This document shows, one piece after another, positions 31,309-42,507 of a stretch of 51,870 nucleotides of DNA. The notes under the pieces were generated by a model that had not been told where the DNA came from, did not search any database, and saw only the letters and a list, made by a program, of their open reading frames with translations. Both the position numbers and the translations under genes were made by a program. This DNA is from Gnetum montanum (Eukaryota > Streptophyta > Gnetopsida > Gnetales > Gnetaceae). The DNA lies in contig MNCI01026977.1 in assembly GCA_015680685.1 (NCBI GenBank), positions 107,807 to 159,676 of the forward strand, given 5' to 3'. The first letter of the stretch is position 1. Every line of letters begins with the position of its first letter.

Positions 31309-33138
31309 ACTAATAAAAAATTATTTACAGTCTACAACTTTTACCTTGAAAAATATAGAGGACAATAGAAAATTCTATCGTTAGTTGGGACTATAAAGAA
31401 TTCGATAGCATCATGTCTAGAATGCAAACGAGAAGGGTAACTCCTTCTACCTTGAAATAGGGAAGTTTAAACCCAAAATCCAACTAAGGATGAACCTTAG
31501 ATTAATAAGTGCCTTACACATAATAAACTTCGTTGTTTTTAAACAATATTCTTTAAGTACAATGTTCATAAGTCAAGGTGGCTAAATATCTCAGTTTAGG
31601 GTAATGCTTATTAGTGTTTGGTTTCCATTGAATACCTGCTTGAATGAGTCACTAAGGTGGAAAGGATGTGTTATATTGGACATAGTTTCTCTAGTAGTAA
31701 AGACATCTACCGATATTAAGTAAGATCAATGCTATGTGAGCAATCCCTATAAAATGAATTTGGCTTCCACAAGAATCTCATAATTGAAGCCAATCAAATA
31801 TTGAATTTCTTGTGAAAAAAATACAAGAAAAAAAAAGAACAAAAAAAAATAGAAAAAAGAAGAAAGAAAGCAAGAAAAGAAAACAAAAGAAGAAAAAATG
31901 ACCTCATAAGAACTTTTAATCAGGAGTTGAGCCACACTTCCACAAGAACCTTACAATTGGAGCCTTGCTCCAAGCTCACAAATTCATGCATCCCATAAGA
32001 ACCCCTTTCTATAAGATGCATCGATTACCAATCCAATAAGATGCAACTACCTTAGAATAAGGGTATAAAACTAGCAGTGAAGGAGTGACTCCTCCATAGT
32101 CAATCCTTAATGAGCACCTTCACTTCTAATCATTTCTTTTACTCCATTATTCAGCTACTTTGCTTTTGTTTCTTTGTACTTTTTAAACTATTGTTTTAGT
32201 TTACTTCTTTATAGACTATTGTTTTCTTTTTGCTTTTGTTTTTTACTCATTTTTAATTTTTTATATTCATCTTTTTCATTTTTGTTGAGTTATCTTCTTA
32301 TTTTTCATTTACATGGTCATCTCTTTTGACTAAAGGTACTTTTGTGTATGGATTTTCATTGTGTTTCCCATCATGTTTTCCATAAGCATCAGCAGTTGAG
32401 ATCCCTACTATGGTGGCCAATGATAAATACTAACAATCATTCATCCATTGCCTTTGGTACCCTCTTAGTCATTTGAATATATAAAACCCAAGGCAATTCT
32501 TGCTTTTGGTATATCCTTTAACCATATTTCCGTTTTAATAATTTATATTTACTAATTAACCTAGGTATGATCCATACCTTAGCTTAACTGGGGTGGGGGG
32601 TGGGGGGTGCGATGATAGGGAAGAGATAATCAATTAATAAAGGATATGATAGTAAGATATAACCAACTTAGAAGCTAAGCCAAAACAAGTTAGGGAATAA
32701 GTTAGATGTAAGTAATATATCCCAGATCCTTAAATCATATGAAAAGTTTAGACCTTGAGGTTATAAGACATTCTTACACCTAATGAAGCAAACCTTGTGA
32801 AATGATGTTAAGCCCAAAAAAATCTTAGGCAAGGCCTTCCTAACCGAGTTATATGTGAACTCATATCCAATAATAAGAATTTATTATCAAGAGGAATAAG
32901 CATAATTAGAAAATAAATATTTGGATAATGGACAGGTTAATTTTTGTTTTATTAATGATCTTTTTCCTATTAAATGTCTACATGTTTTTATATGCTAAAT
33001 TTTTGATATCCTGTAAGGATATCTTGGAATACCAGTAGCATAATTTTATTTTTTTATAGTTACGCATCTCTTAATATTTTTATTTTATTTTATTTTCACC
33101 TTTATGGCCAAACACTGACCAAAGGCTAGTCAAGGCTA
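31309..33138 (+). other. 3' noncoding region of element H
   Basis: About 1.8 kb without a supported gene. It includes an A-rich, G-interspersed tract (31803-31900) and a G-rich tract (32588-32610). No GGGGGAG plus T-rich arrangement like that of B, D and F was seen, and no clear polypurine tract touches the 3' LTR. Confidence 0.55.
32588..32610 (+). other. G-rich tract (possible polypurine tract or G-quadruplex)
   Basis: Runs of 4, 6 and 6 G separated by single T. It is the best polypurine-tract candidate in H by composition but lies 530 bp before the 3' LTR. Confidence 0.5.
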
Positions 33139-34284
33139 TGTTAAATCTCAAAATTGGTTCAATTTTAAAATAAGTATCCTTGTCAAAGGCATGCATTTCA
33201 ATTGATTTTATATTGTTTGATTAGTATTTAATTTAGTTTTATCATTTATTTTAGTTTAATTAAATGTATTATATAAAAATATTATATATTATATTAATAT
33301 GAATATAATTATATTATATAAAAATATTATAATTTATATTATATATAGACATTATATAAAATATATAAATATTATATATGAAATTAGGGCAACGTCAACA
33401 TCCTTTGGCTTGTCAAGCTTCCGCTACTACTGTCATTGAAGCAAGTACAAAAGGAGGGCTATCTCCTCCTACATCCACTGCTGCCACTTGATACGAGCAG
33501 GCTTCAATTTCTGCATCTACGGTTGTCGTGGATAAAGCATGTCGGTCATGGCACGTAGCTGCAATCATGTTGTGCATGCTTGTTGTTACCTGCAAATTTT
33601 GGAGAGCTCAACTGCTACTGCGGACGTAATTGTGCCCCTGTTGCTACCCAGTAGCCACCAAGGAGGCGCCTGGTTTCAAATCTTGAATCTTGCTGAAGTG
33701 GTTGCCAAAAACATACACCTGCAGATACCGCAACGTGGCACAAACATTGAAACTCCAACTGACGAGCAAGAAGCACTAAAACACTTGCAGAAAGTAGCTG
33801 AGATAGCTACCAAGAAAGACCTTGAATATGAAAATGGATTCGATTCCAAGAAATGGACATATTGTTGCTGGTAAAATGTGGAGATCACAGACGATGGAGG
33901 GGAGACGTGGAAACTGTGCAAGGTGAACCACGTGGAGAAATCCACCAAATAAGGCAAGTTCCAGCAGTAGGCGCACCACCTTGCAAATCTAGGATACCGA
34001 TTGCCTCTACTTGGCAGACAGAGATCTGTCAGTCATCGGTGGCGCCGACACCTTCAGCTTTGTCCACGGCATTTCCTCCAACCATGTAATCACACCTAAG
34101 CTCCTCAGAATCAAGCTCTGTTTCCGGCATGAATGACTGTATCAGAGATACAATTTCTCACACATTTCTGGTTCAAGATTTCTTTCTTGAAGATGTCCTT
34201 CAACCAAATGACATGACACTGGCTTGGAGTTTAAACACTATTGGATCCTCCAGGAAGACCACTTGATGTTTTACTTTCCTGTGC

Positions 34285-34362
34285 AGAATAATCACGTAGG
34301 CAGCATCATTTGGGCTGGATATTCAGGTCAAGCCGGTGGCAAAGCAGTTGCAGAAAATGTGA
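34285..34362 (+). pseudogene. GH3 beta-xylosidase-like fragment in the 3' LTR of H
   Basis: The open translation NHVGSIIWAGYSGQAGGKAV, then AEN, lies within a 70-codon frame (34224-34436). The family motif in plant beta-D-xylosidases is IxWAGYPGQAGGxAIAD, so almost every conserved position is kept. The match stops abruptly after the motif, as expected of one captured exon end. Confidence 0.58.
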
Positions 34363-34383
34363 CTCTAGTTGCAGTGAGGGGAG

Positions 34384-34800
34384 TTGGAAAGCCTATTAGC
34401 CAAAGCATGGAGGGGAGTTGCAGAAGCCATTGTTAAAAGCCAGAATTCTATCAGTGGAAGCAACAGCAGCCAACCAATCATTCATCAGCATTGCGTTGCC
34501 TGCAAGAATCTTAAAAATCCTTCATCATCAATTTATCAATCAATCAAGATGAGAGACCACATCGAGCCTTTACTTTCTCCCAAAAATTTAGTGCCTGCTG
34601 AAGAAGGATCTACGTCTCTTAAAGGACCTGCACATGAATCGTCGAAACATAACTGTAATGGAGATGCAAGAACTGTAGAAAACTTGCCATACTTCAAGAA
34701 TGTAAACGGAGGGTTCTGGACTGTAGTGGTGCACATAATTACAACAATAATTGGAGCAGAATTTTTGTCATTGGCATGGAGTATTTCACAGTTGGGATAA
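34384..34800 (+). pseudogene. Amino acid permease N-terminal fragment in the 3' LTR of H
   Basis: The end of this 138-codon frame reads FWTVVVHIITTIIG, then FLSLAWSISQLG. Plant AAP transporters have WTASAHIITAVIGSGVLSLAWAIAQLGW, with about 17 of 28 positions identical. This covers the first transmembrane helix of an amino acid/proton symporter. A stop follows QLG directly. Upstream (MRDHIEPLLSPKN, YFKNV) may be the transporter's cytoplasmic N terminus or other captured sequence. It is a gene fragment inside a transposon LTR and cannot encode a transporter. Confidence 0.75.
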
Positions 34801-35791
34801 GCTTAGTAGAAATTTCACTGTCAAAGAATTGGATTTATCTGATCAAGATGCCACAAATATAACGGCCATGATCAATGTAGTCATGAACGCAGCCCATGGG
34901 CGTCAGGATGACATAGCAGCTCCACCAAGATCGACTCGTCGGCTTACAAAGCTACAACACACAGTTTCTCCCATCAAGATACCTGTTTTGCCGTCACCTA
35001 TAGCCTCTCCAACAGCAGAGCCAACTAGTCATCTTTCTATGGAATATCCAGGGTAGATCGACGCCTCTTCTGCTGCTTTAGATATTTCACACTAATCAAG
35101 GACATTAAGGATGCCAAACTTGGCTGCTACACTAATTTAAATGGATTGGTATTAGATTATGCCATATCAACCTATTATTAAAATAATTATTTTTGTAACA
35201 TTGTAAAGTACAAATAAGCCATTCCACTTTGTATAAAGGTGTGCAACCCAATGTGCACCTAGCCGGCACTATATGTGGGCACCTATGGGACATTTAAGAC
35301 GCACCCAGAATCAATACCCAAGAGAACCCATGTCATGTTGAAATCAATTCTGTTTGAAGAATTGTTAAGTGAGGATTTGTTGAGTCCTATGGCAACTATA
35401 GACCATTGGGGTCCATTGTCGGGTTGTGGTCAAGGTTGCTACACTATGTAAACAACAAGGCAAAATCACAAATTAGGTGAAGTATCCTTGTAATCTTCAT
35501 AATCTATGATTTTATTTATGATTTCAATTTCATTTAATTATTAATTTTCACTCTTAAACTTAATGTTAGAAGTTAGGGTGATATTTCATGTTTTTGATTA
35601 TGAGTGGTAGTCATAAGTGTGGAATTTGTTTAGATTCGATATTTAATCATTTATTGTCTTGATGATCTTTTGACTTTTCAATTGTTCCTTCATGAATACG
35701 ATTCGTGGGTCAATCACAGAAAAGATGACAATTTCTACAAGGAAAGATAATTACTAAAGTAATTCGACACCGAATTTTGCTTGGCTCGTCA

Positions 35792-35796
35792 AAGAT
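35792..35796 (+). repeat. Target-site duplication of element H, right (AAGAT)
   Basis: Matches 22939-22943. Confidence 0.9.
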
Positions 35797-35907
35797 CCTG
35801 CAATATTATTTGTTTTTTGTCATGTGTTTAGATGGTTTTTGTTATTTTGTAACTCACTCAAATATAAGATGTTATACGATACTCTAGTTGAGTTAATCAC
35901 TCAGTTA

Positions 35908-35936
35908 TTAGTTAGTTAGTTAGTTAGTTAAGTTAG
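35908..35936 (+). repeat. TTAG-rich short tandem repeat
   Basis: Consecutive GTTA units (GTTAGTTAGTTAGTTAG and a variant end) directly before LTR 35937. TTAG-containing sequence resumes after the LTR at 36799, so the LTR appears to have inserted into this tract. Confidence 0.8.
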
Positions 35937-36798
35937 TGATAAAGCATTATTGTAAAGGACTACGATATTGTAGATGTGATATTGTAGCCCTACATACGTT
36001 ATCGTAGATACAATGTAGTAGGTCATGGTCATGCCTATATATGCAAGCCCACCATCACATTGAAAACAAGTTTAGGCCCAATGCTTAATAAAATCCTTAC
36101 AGTTTTTTTTCTTGAAGTTAGAGTTAAAGTGAGTGCCCACAGTGTGGTGAATTGCAATTGTACATAATCTTTGTTTGAGTGGATGGTTTATAAACATAAT
36201 TTATGAAGGGAAATAGAGATTGATATTTTTCTTCATCATTGCAACATATCACTTAGAATATATTTACTTTTCCATAATGTTTACTTTTACTAAGTCATTT
36301 ACAGTTCTTAAGAAATTTACAATTCTAATGGTTATTAATAACGTGTAATAAGTATGACTAGCTTCGAGCATAAGTGTAATTATTTGGCAACCCAGTAGTA
36401 ACTTTGCTTAACTTGCTTAGTAGTAAAGTTTCTTGGTAATTCCAGTAATATTTATATCAACCCAAGACATATACGAAAAATTAGGAATTGATATTTATCA
36501 CCATAGGATGAAATAGCTTTACATTTCCATTGTACTTAGAAATACAAATTGCATTTACATTCACCATGTTTACACTTAGTACTATTAGAAGCCAACAACA
36601 TCAATTTATCATATAACTCACTAAGAGTTAACCCATACATTTTTTTACCTCGCTAACTCTAAGTGGGAAGGCAAAGATTAAAAATTTACTATTAACTCAC
36701 TAGTATACTTACATTGTCTATCCACAAACTATGATCTAGTCATGTATGAACACTTGTGATTTGTATGACTGAGTGTTAGAATATCTAACCACTCATCA
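35937..36798 (+). repeat. Probable solo LTR, second TGATRAR family (862 bp)
   Basis: It starts TGATAAAG and ends CTCATCA, with GTTAG on both sides (35932-35936 and 36799-36803). It aligns with LTRs at 36928 and 38006. U3 carries GATATT/GTTATC palindromic words (35965-36020). The duplication is in low-complexity TTAG sequence, so solo status is probable rather than proven. Confidence 0.7.
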
Positions 36799-36927
36799 GT
36801 TAGTCAATTAGTTATTTGCTTATTTTCTTGTTAAATTAGTGAGTTGTATCACCTCCATAATTTTGTAAGAAATTATATTTCACTTTTTCTTAACTCAAGA
36901 ATAAGTTTTTAATTAGTCATGGTAGTG
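36799..36927 (+). other. 3' terminal internal segment before LTR 36928
   Basis: ATAATTTTGTAAGAAATTA, CTCAAGAATAAGTTTTTAATT and GGTAG align with the end segment of B, E and G, identifying the following LTR as the 3' LTR of a plus-strand element. Confidence 0.55.
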
Positions 36928-37793
36928 TGATGAATAGTTTATGAGTCAAGTACAATATCATATCTATGATATCGTGTACCTACCTATAATGTTATTGATT
37001 CAATATATTTGGACTAAGCTATATCTATAAATACTACTCACTTATTGTATCAAACTTATCTCTTGCATTCACTCTTACCCAGACCCTTGTAGTTTTATTT
37101 CATAAATTCATAGTAAGTTTGTGAGTACCCATAGTGTGATTATAAGTACTTGTACAACATCTTTATTTGAGTGAATTGTACCTGGACATGCTTCATGAAT
37201 AAAAATAAAGATCAAGATTGTTTATGATTAGTATAGCACATTGCCTAAAATAGATTTGCTTTTCATTATAGTTTACTTTCCAATGTCTTTTATATTTCCA
37301 ATGTAGTTTATGGTTTAATTATATGTTAGTATTTTGATGAAATAAGTATGACTAGTTTTGAGCATTAACACAATTGTTTGGTAACCTAATAGTAACATTG
37401 CTTGGTTCGTTCAATAGCAATTTGCTTAGTAATCCCAATAACAGTTGTATGAACCCAAGATGTGAACAACAAACTAGGACTAGATACTTATCACCTTAAG
37501 CTAGATTAGCATTTATTTTCATTATCTCTTGGTTAATTAGATTTAATATTTAATTTACCATGCTTTACTTCTACATCATTTGAGCCAAACAACATCATTG
37601 TATCATATGTTTTACTACAAGTTAAACCATACAGTTCAAGCACCACTAACTCTAGTAAGAAGATAACAATTATCAATCTTAACATTAACTAGCTAGAGCA
37701 GATATTGTTCCATCCATAGATTATAATCTAATCGTGTGTGTACACTAGTGTAACTTGTATGGTTGGGCATTGGATATACTCTACTACTTGTCA
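36928..37793 (+). repeat. 3' LTR of an otherwise unseen plus-strand element (866 bp)
   Basis: TGATGAAT at the start and ACTTGTCA at the end. It is homologous to 35937-36798. CATATCTATGATATCGTG lies in U3 (36960-36980), then TATAAATA near 37027. The flanking 5-mers do not match (TAGTG, TTGAG). Confidence 0.75.
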
Positions 37794-38005
37794 TTGAGGA
37801 CAGGAAAAATTTTAAGTTGAAGATATGAAAAATCAAATTACTATAAATGATAAGAATTATTATATGAAAATGAAGAAACTAGAGAAGATAGAAGTTAATC
37901 TGAATGTTTTTTTCTAGAGGAAATATTAATTACTCAAAATAAATATCCTATAAGGAAAGGTTTTCCTAATCTAAAAAGAATACCATTAACTTGAAGATTA
38001 AACCT
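37794..38005. other. Spacer between two LTRs, nothing recognised
   Basis: 212 bp of AT-rich sequence between a plus-oriented and a minus-oriented LTR. No gene or boundary signal was assigned. Confidence 0.35.
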
Positions 38006-38876
38006 TGATGAGTGGTTGGATATTCCAACACTCCACTATATAAGCCACAAATGTTCATGTGCAACATAATCATAATCTATGGATGGCCAATGTAAATTCA
38101 CCAGTATTTGAGGTTCAATTCGTAATCATTGTCTTCTTAGATATACTTAGTGAAGTTTAAGTTGTATGGTTTAACTCATGCTGAGGCATATGATACATTG
38201 ATTTAGTTCAGCTTTAATTGTCCTAAATGCCAACACAATGGAAATTAAGATGAAGTCTAATTCTAAGTATAATAGAAATGTAAATCTATGCTAGCCTATG
38301 ACAATAAGTATCTACTCCTGGCTTGCTGTACACATTAAGGACTCATGTAACCATTACTAGGATTACCAAGTGAGTCCATTGTTGAGCAAATCAAGTGAAC
38401 TCACCACTAGGTTACCAAACAATCATACTACATGCTCAAAGTTAGTCATACTTATATCACCTTACTCAAAGATATAGGAAAAAGTAAAGTACTTGGAAAT
38501 TGTAATTGACTTAAGTAAAGTAAACATGCTGAAAAGTAAAATTAAACTAAGTAAAAATGAACTAAGTAGAATGATACAATGGTGGAAAAAAATCTTGATC
38601 TTTATTTCCATTCATAAATTCTGTAACTAGAACAAATATTCCATACAAGTGTTTAACACCACACTGTGGGCATTCACTATATTGCTAAGTCTAAATTGCA
38701 AAAACAAACTACAAGAATTCAACTAAATGTTAGCAAAAAACTATTCATTTGATACAACGGTGGGTTGGTATTTATAGTGGTGACTAAGACCTACTACATC
38801 ACATCTATGATTATGTAAGTAAGGCTACAATATCATAGATATGATATCACATCAATTAACTTAAATGATTTTATCA
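38006..38876 (-). repeat. 3' LTR of element G (871 bp)
   Basis: On the minus strand it runs from TGATAAAATC to CCACTCATCA. It aligns with LTRs 35937 and 36928. GATATCATATCTATGATATT lies in U3, then CTATAAATACC near 38780-38770. Confidence 0.8.
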
Positions 38877-38955
38877 TACCCCTACAACTAGCTAGAAACT
38901 TGTCCTCGAGATAAAACAAAAGGAGAATAGAGTTCCTTACAAAATTGTGGGGTCA
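38877..38955 (-). other. Conserved 3' terminal internal segment of element G
   Basis: On the minus strand, ATTTTGTAAGGAACTC, CTCGAGGACAAGTTTC and GTAGGGGTA precede the LTR, matching B and E. The last run is the probable polypurine tract. Confidence 0.6.
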
Positions 38956-38999
38956 TTTACAAATTTTGACATCATGACTTATATACATTACTGACTCTA

Positions 39000-41841
39000 C
39001 TATGAATGTCACATTATGGTTTGAGTGGTGCTTACAAAAATACCATGCACTTTTGAGCTCGATGAAATCTTATGTTCCAAGCGATAGTGGCTCCTCCATC
39101 AGTTTCTTTTCTTTGTCATTGGGCTTCTAGAATTGATATCTATTGAGTAACGTTCAAATTTTTTCCTCCTACGATATTAGATCATGTGTCATCCAAGGGA
39201 ATTTAGCAATGTTTGCTAGAATCAATACTTTCCATGGACACTGCAACTATGAAAACATCTTATTTGCTTTTACTTAGTAGGCCATGAACTATCACCTTTC
39301 CTCTTTGAATGCTTTGGCTACTTTTCTCAGTCCTTGATAATCTTTCACTTTCCAAGTCAGATTTGCTACTATGTCTTTCTAATCCTAGTAGTTAGCCTTG
39401 ACGAATTGGAGCTTAGATTTTGCAATTTATAGCTTCTATTGTGCATCCTTCATATTTGCAAACTTCTTCTCATATAGCACATATACTATGATCACCTGCT
39501 ACTTCAATTAAGTTCTAGGTCAACTTGCTATAAGCATGGCTAGATTAGCATAACAAAGGTTTTCTAATCCCATGTAGTATATGAGATCTTCTATTTGTAC
39601 GTCTTTATTCTTGATTTCTTCTTGATGTATGTGGGCAAGTCCATCTAAGATTGGCTACCAATCAAGTGCTTGCAGTGTGATAGAAATAATTTTGGCTTTG
39701 GCCATCTAGATTTCTTTTTTATTTATCTACTTGTACATGCCCACTTGGTCTTTGAAGTGTTCTTTTAGCCTCTCATACTTCATAGTCTCATTTTTCCACA
39801 TGCTAAATTTGATGTTTAACTTTTTTTAGATTGCACAGACTTCTTCCATTGATAAGGTTCTGTTTTCTCTGGCCAATTTTCACATGTTAAGGTTAACTCT
39901 AGAGAACTACTCCCTAAGTTAATGGATGCTTTCTTTTAAAACATTCTTTTCTTTCTCAATTTTTTTCAACCTCGTATTTTTAGTAGCAATCTTTTTATTC
40001 TCTTATTCTAAGGTAGTTGGATCTTTGACATGAGCATACATTTAAGCTTCCACTACTGAGGCATTCCATGTTGCCTACTTCCTCTCTATCTCCACTTAAA
40101 TGTTTTTGGTCATAAGTTGGGCTACCTATTCTATTCTAAACTACTCTAGTTTTTCTAGCATAATATGTTGTGAAAGGTCTTGTCTTTTTGCTCTTAATGC
40201 AACTAATTTAGCTGGTAACCTCTACACTTCATTATCTACATGTTTAGCTCTAGTCTCTATCATCACTAGCTTTTCCTTTCTTAAAATTAATTCTAACTAC
40301 ATTGTAGTGATATCATTATGGATATCAAAAAGATTTTGTGTCACTTATTCTATTTTTAGTAGTCAATCTAAAATGTATTTGTGATTTTGTAGGTTCATGG
40401 AGGTTTTGTCTATAGTTTTCAACATCTTTGGCTTCAATTATATCATATGGTGGCATAATAGGAACATTAAATGATTCTTTAATATGATCTCTCATCACTT
40501 TAGCTATTGTTGCTACATCCTAGTGTTACATAACCATGACTATGGCTCCTTCTCCTATTTCAAATATAACCTGAAATGATGTAGCATTCCCAAATATTTG
40601 TTGTGTCCAATCCCCATCTCCTCCTTGTAATGAGACTTAACCATTGGTGAGTCCTATTGATATTTTAGATCTATCTAGGTTGTCCCTTACTCTGTACATG
40701 CTAAAAACCTCTCTATTTCCCCAACTTATGATTTTAGTGATTTGTTGCAAATGACTCATGGAGGACCTATACTCTTATTGAGCTGGTGAAGTGCTTGATC
40801 TTGGTCTATCACTAGCTAATGTTAATCCACTACGTCCTACTTGCTCCTATTCATTAGCTGGAATATTTCCTATTGGCATAGATCTTGTAACTCCCTTAGT
40901 CCCTACTGGCTCTTCCAATTGATCTTTCTTAGGAGGAACTAGCTTTGAGATCTCAACATAGGATGCATTTTGGTCTTTACAAAGAATATCATTAGTATAG
41001 CCTATAATTCTTGGTTTCCTACATAGTCTTATAATGAGGAAAGAAAATGACAATGTGAGTTTCCCTGCCTTCTTTTCTTAAAACCTCCTTTGTATTTCCA
41101 AAAATAGCAAATGAGCCATATTTTCTTGGAATTTTCCCATGAGGATGGTGCTTCCTCTTGTAGCATAGGTGGAAATTCTATTTAGTCTATTAGTGGGAAA
41201 AGTATAATGAGTCTTGATCCTGAAGTAGATCTTTTCTTCTATGGAGAATCCACTATATTCTTTCTTTGTTGTTCCATAAGTCCTCTGTAGCCACAACTTA
41301 TTTGCATCAATGTCAAACCTTGTAGATATTTGTGCAATGTTGGCTCAAATGTAAGGAAGATTCAGTGCCTTGACAATTGCTTTAATTGAGTAGGGCACTA
41401 TGACTCCTTCAATCTTGATAGTGGCATCATCCTACCTATTCTTTCAAAATTGGTAAACTTTCCCTAGGTATCATTTACCATTACATGAGAGCATGGGCCA
41501 AAAAGGAGAGGCTTAGAGTTGCTCTCAAATATTAGTAGGTGCAAAATCCATGAATTCAAAGTTGAGTTCCACAATTACTATAGCCATGATGGATTTTATT
41601 TTTTTTGGATAGCTTAGAAACACTCATTTGATAGTGCGAGGCACTATCCTTGCTCTTGAGCAAGTGATGCTTCAACTTCAGCTTTTGTGGAATGTTCCAT
41701 TGTAGGTGTCAATTGATGAATATTGAAGGACTAAGCTTCTTGCTCAACTTGCAAAGTCTATTCACTAGCTTGTTCTCCACCTCTAGCTTTCTCACCCCTT
41801 TGTTGTGAGGGTCCTTCCACTGTGGATCTTTTAGGAGCCAT
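39000..41841 (-). pseudogene. Element G ORF: unknown two-part protein (homologue of pseudogene J)
   Basis: The ATG at 41841 (MAPKRSTVEGPSQQ) opens a decayed frame. The N-terminal domain (about 41500-41078) has VPYSIKAIVKALNLPYI, STRFDIDANKLWLQR, EEKIYFRIKTHYTFPTNRLN, ISTYATRGSTI and MAHLLFLEIQRRF; 41296-41078 is open. A middle region (41053-40400) contains MSHLQQI and HIKESFNVPIMPPYD. The C-terminal half (40300-39100) is Lys/Glu-rich and probably coiled coil (EKEKNVLKESIHQL, LARENR, KYERLKEHF, YANLAMLI). All blocks occur in the same order in J at 5240-8280. No known enzyme motif is seen. It may be a structural protein replacing gag, or a captured host gene; the sequence does not decide. Confidence 0.6.
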
Positions 41842-42251
41842 ATGCAATTATAAAGAATTTATCTATAATTACCTAAGGATTTCAAATAAGTTCCTAATGG
41901 ATCCTAATCCTCTCTCTATTCCTTGGATTCGATCAAAATATATCCTTGTTGCTACTTTTTAGATCTTATTAGGGTTACAAAGTTAGAAAATTTTTGAAAA
42001 GAAGCACTTAACTCTTGTATTTTCTAATGCAATATGAACACGTTAGTTCCTAATGACCTCTCATAATTATTATATTCTTGTTTAGTGTGTATTTGAATGA
42101 TTAATTAGGAAGAATAGTTTAAGTTTACTAGATTTTATTTAAGTATTTTAGTTAAAATGTGATTAAGTATTATGGTTCTTACCCTTGATGTGTTCTTCTA
42201 GGTTTTAGAAAATCTTGGTTCAAATCACACCATTATGCACAACAATCTCCC

Positions 42252-42507
42252 TGATGACTAAGTTGGTCGATCCATGATCAAGAGGATTTCAAAATCACAC
42301 ATATTAGAGCTATAGTAAGGAAGTTATGAAGCTTGGAATTATGGTTGGCATGAACTCCCTATGCATCAAATGAGAAGAATGAAAAATTTCCAACTCCTTG
42401 CACATATATATAGTTTTTTTATGGGACCAACATTGTAGTTGCAACATCACAAGGGATGATACATCATAACTACGATGTCACCATTGAAACTTTCAAGGTT
42501 TTGATCA
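42252..42507 (-). repeat. LTR-like segment, possible truncated 5' LTR of element G
   Basis: On the minus strand it runs from TGATCAAAACC to TTAGTCATCA and includes GTATCATCCCTTGTGATGTT, a match to the U3 of element A, and an ACTATATATATG TATA-like word. Next to it, GGAGATTGTTGTGC loosely resembles the tRNA-Asp primer site. Confidence 0.4.

Larger units (their letters stand above)
22944..35791 (+). mobile_element. Element H: complete 12.8 kb Ty3/gypsy element with 2.6 kb LTRs
   Basis: The LTRs (22944-25540 and 33139-35791) align end to end and are flanked by the perfect 5-bp repeat AAGAT. The internal region has gag, protease, RT, RNase H and integrase in Ty3/gypsy order, then about 1.8 kb of noncoding DNA. 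Sampled LTR stretches differ at roughly 4-8 percent of sites, so it is younger than D and F but not recent. Catalytic residues are changed in protease, RNase H and integrase, so this copy is dead. The LTRs contain host-gene-like fragments. Confidence 0.95.
33139..35791 (+). repeat. 3' LTR of element H (2653 bp)
   Basis: It starts TGTTAAA and ends CTCGTCA. It aligns with the 5' LTR over its whole length and contains better-preserved copies of the GH3-like (34285-34362) and amino-acid-permease-like (34680-34800) fragments. The TATA equivalent is mutated (TACAAATA near 35209). Confidence 0.93.
38006..42507 (-). mobile_element. Element G: candidate non-autonomous LTR element carrying the unknown J/G protein
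   Basis: On the minus strand: an LTR-like segment (42507-42252), a degenerate primer-site-like stretch, a 410-bp leader, an ORF from 41841, a conserved 3' terminal segment (38955-38877) shared with B and E, and a 3' LTR (38876-38006). No gag, RT or integrase is recognised. The two LTRs differ greatly in length (256 and 871 bp) and no target duplication was found, so the 5' boundary is tentative. Confidence 0.5.

Noticed and set aside
31747-31935. Phe-rich minus-strand ORF as a membrane protein
   Set aside because: It is a by-product of an A-rich low-complexity tract in the noncoding region of H.
34751-35056. Separate gene in the 3' LTR of H
   Set aside because: It overlaps the permease fragment in another frame and corresponds to the C-terminal part of the fused frame in the 5' LTR; it is part of the same captured block.
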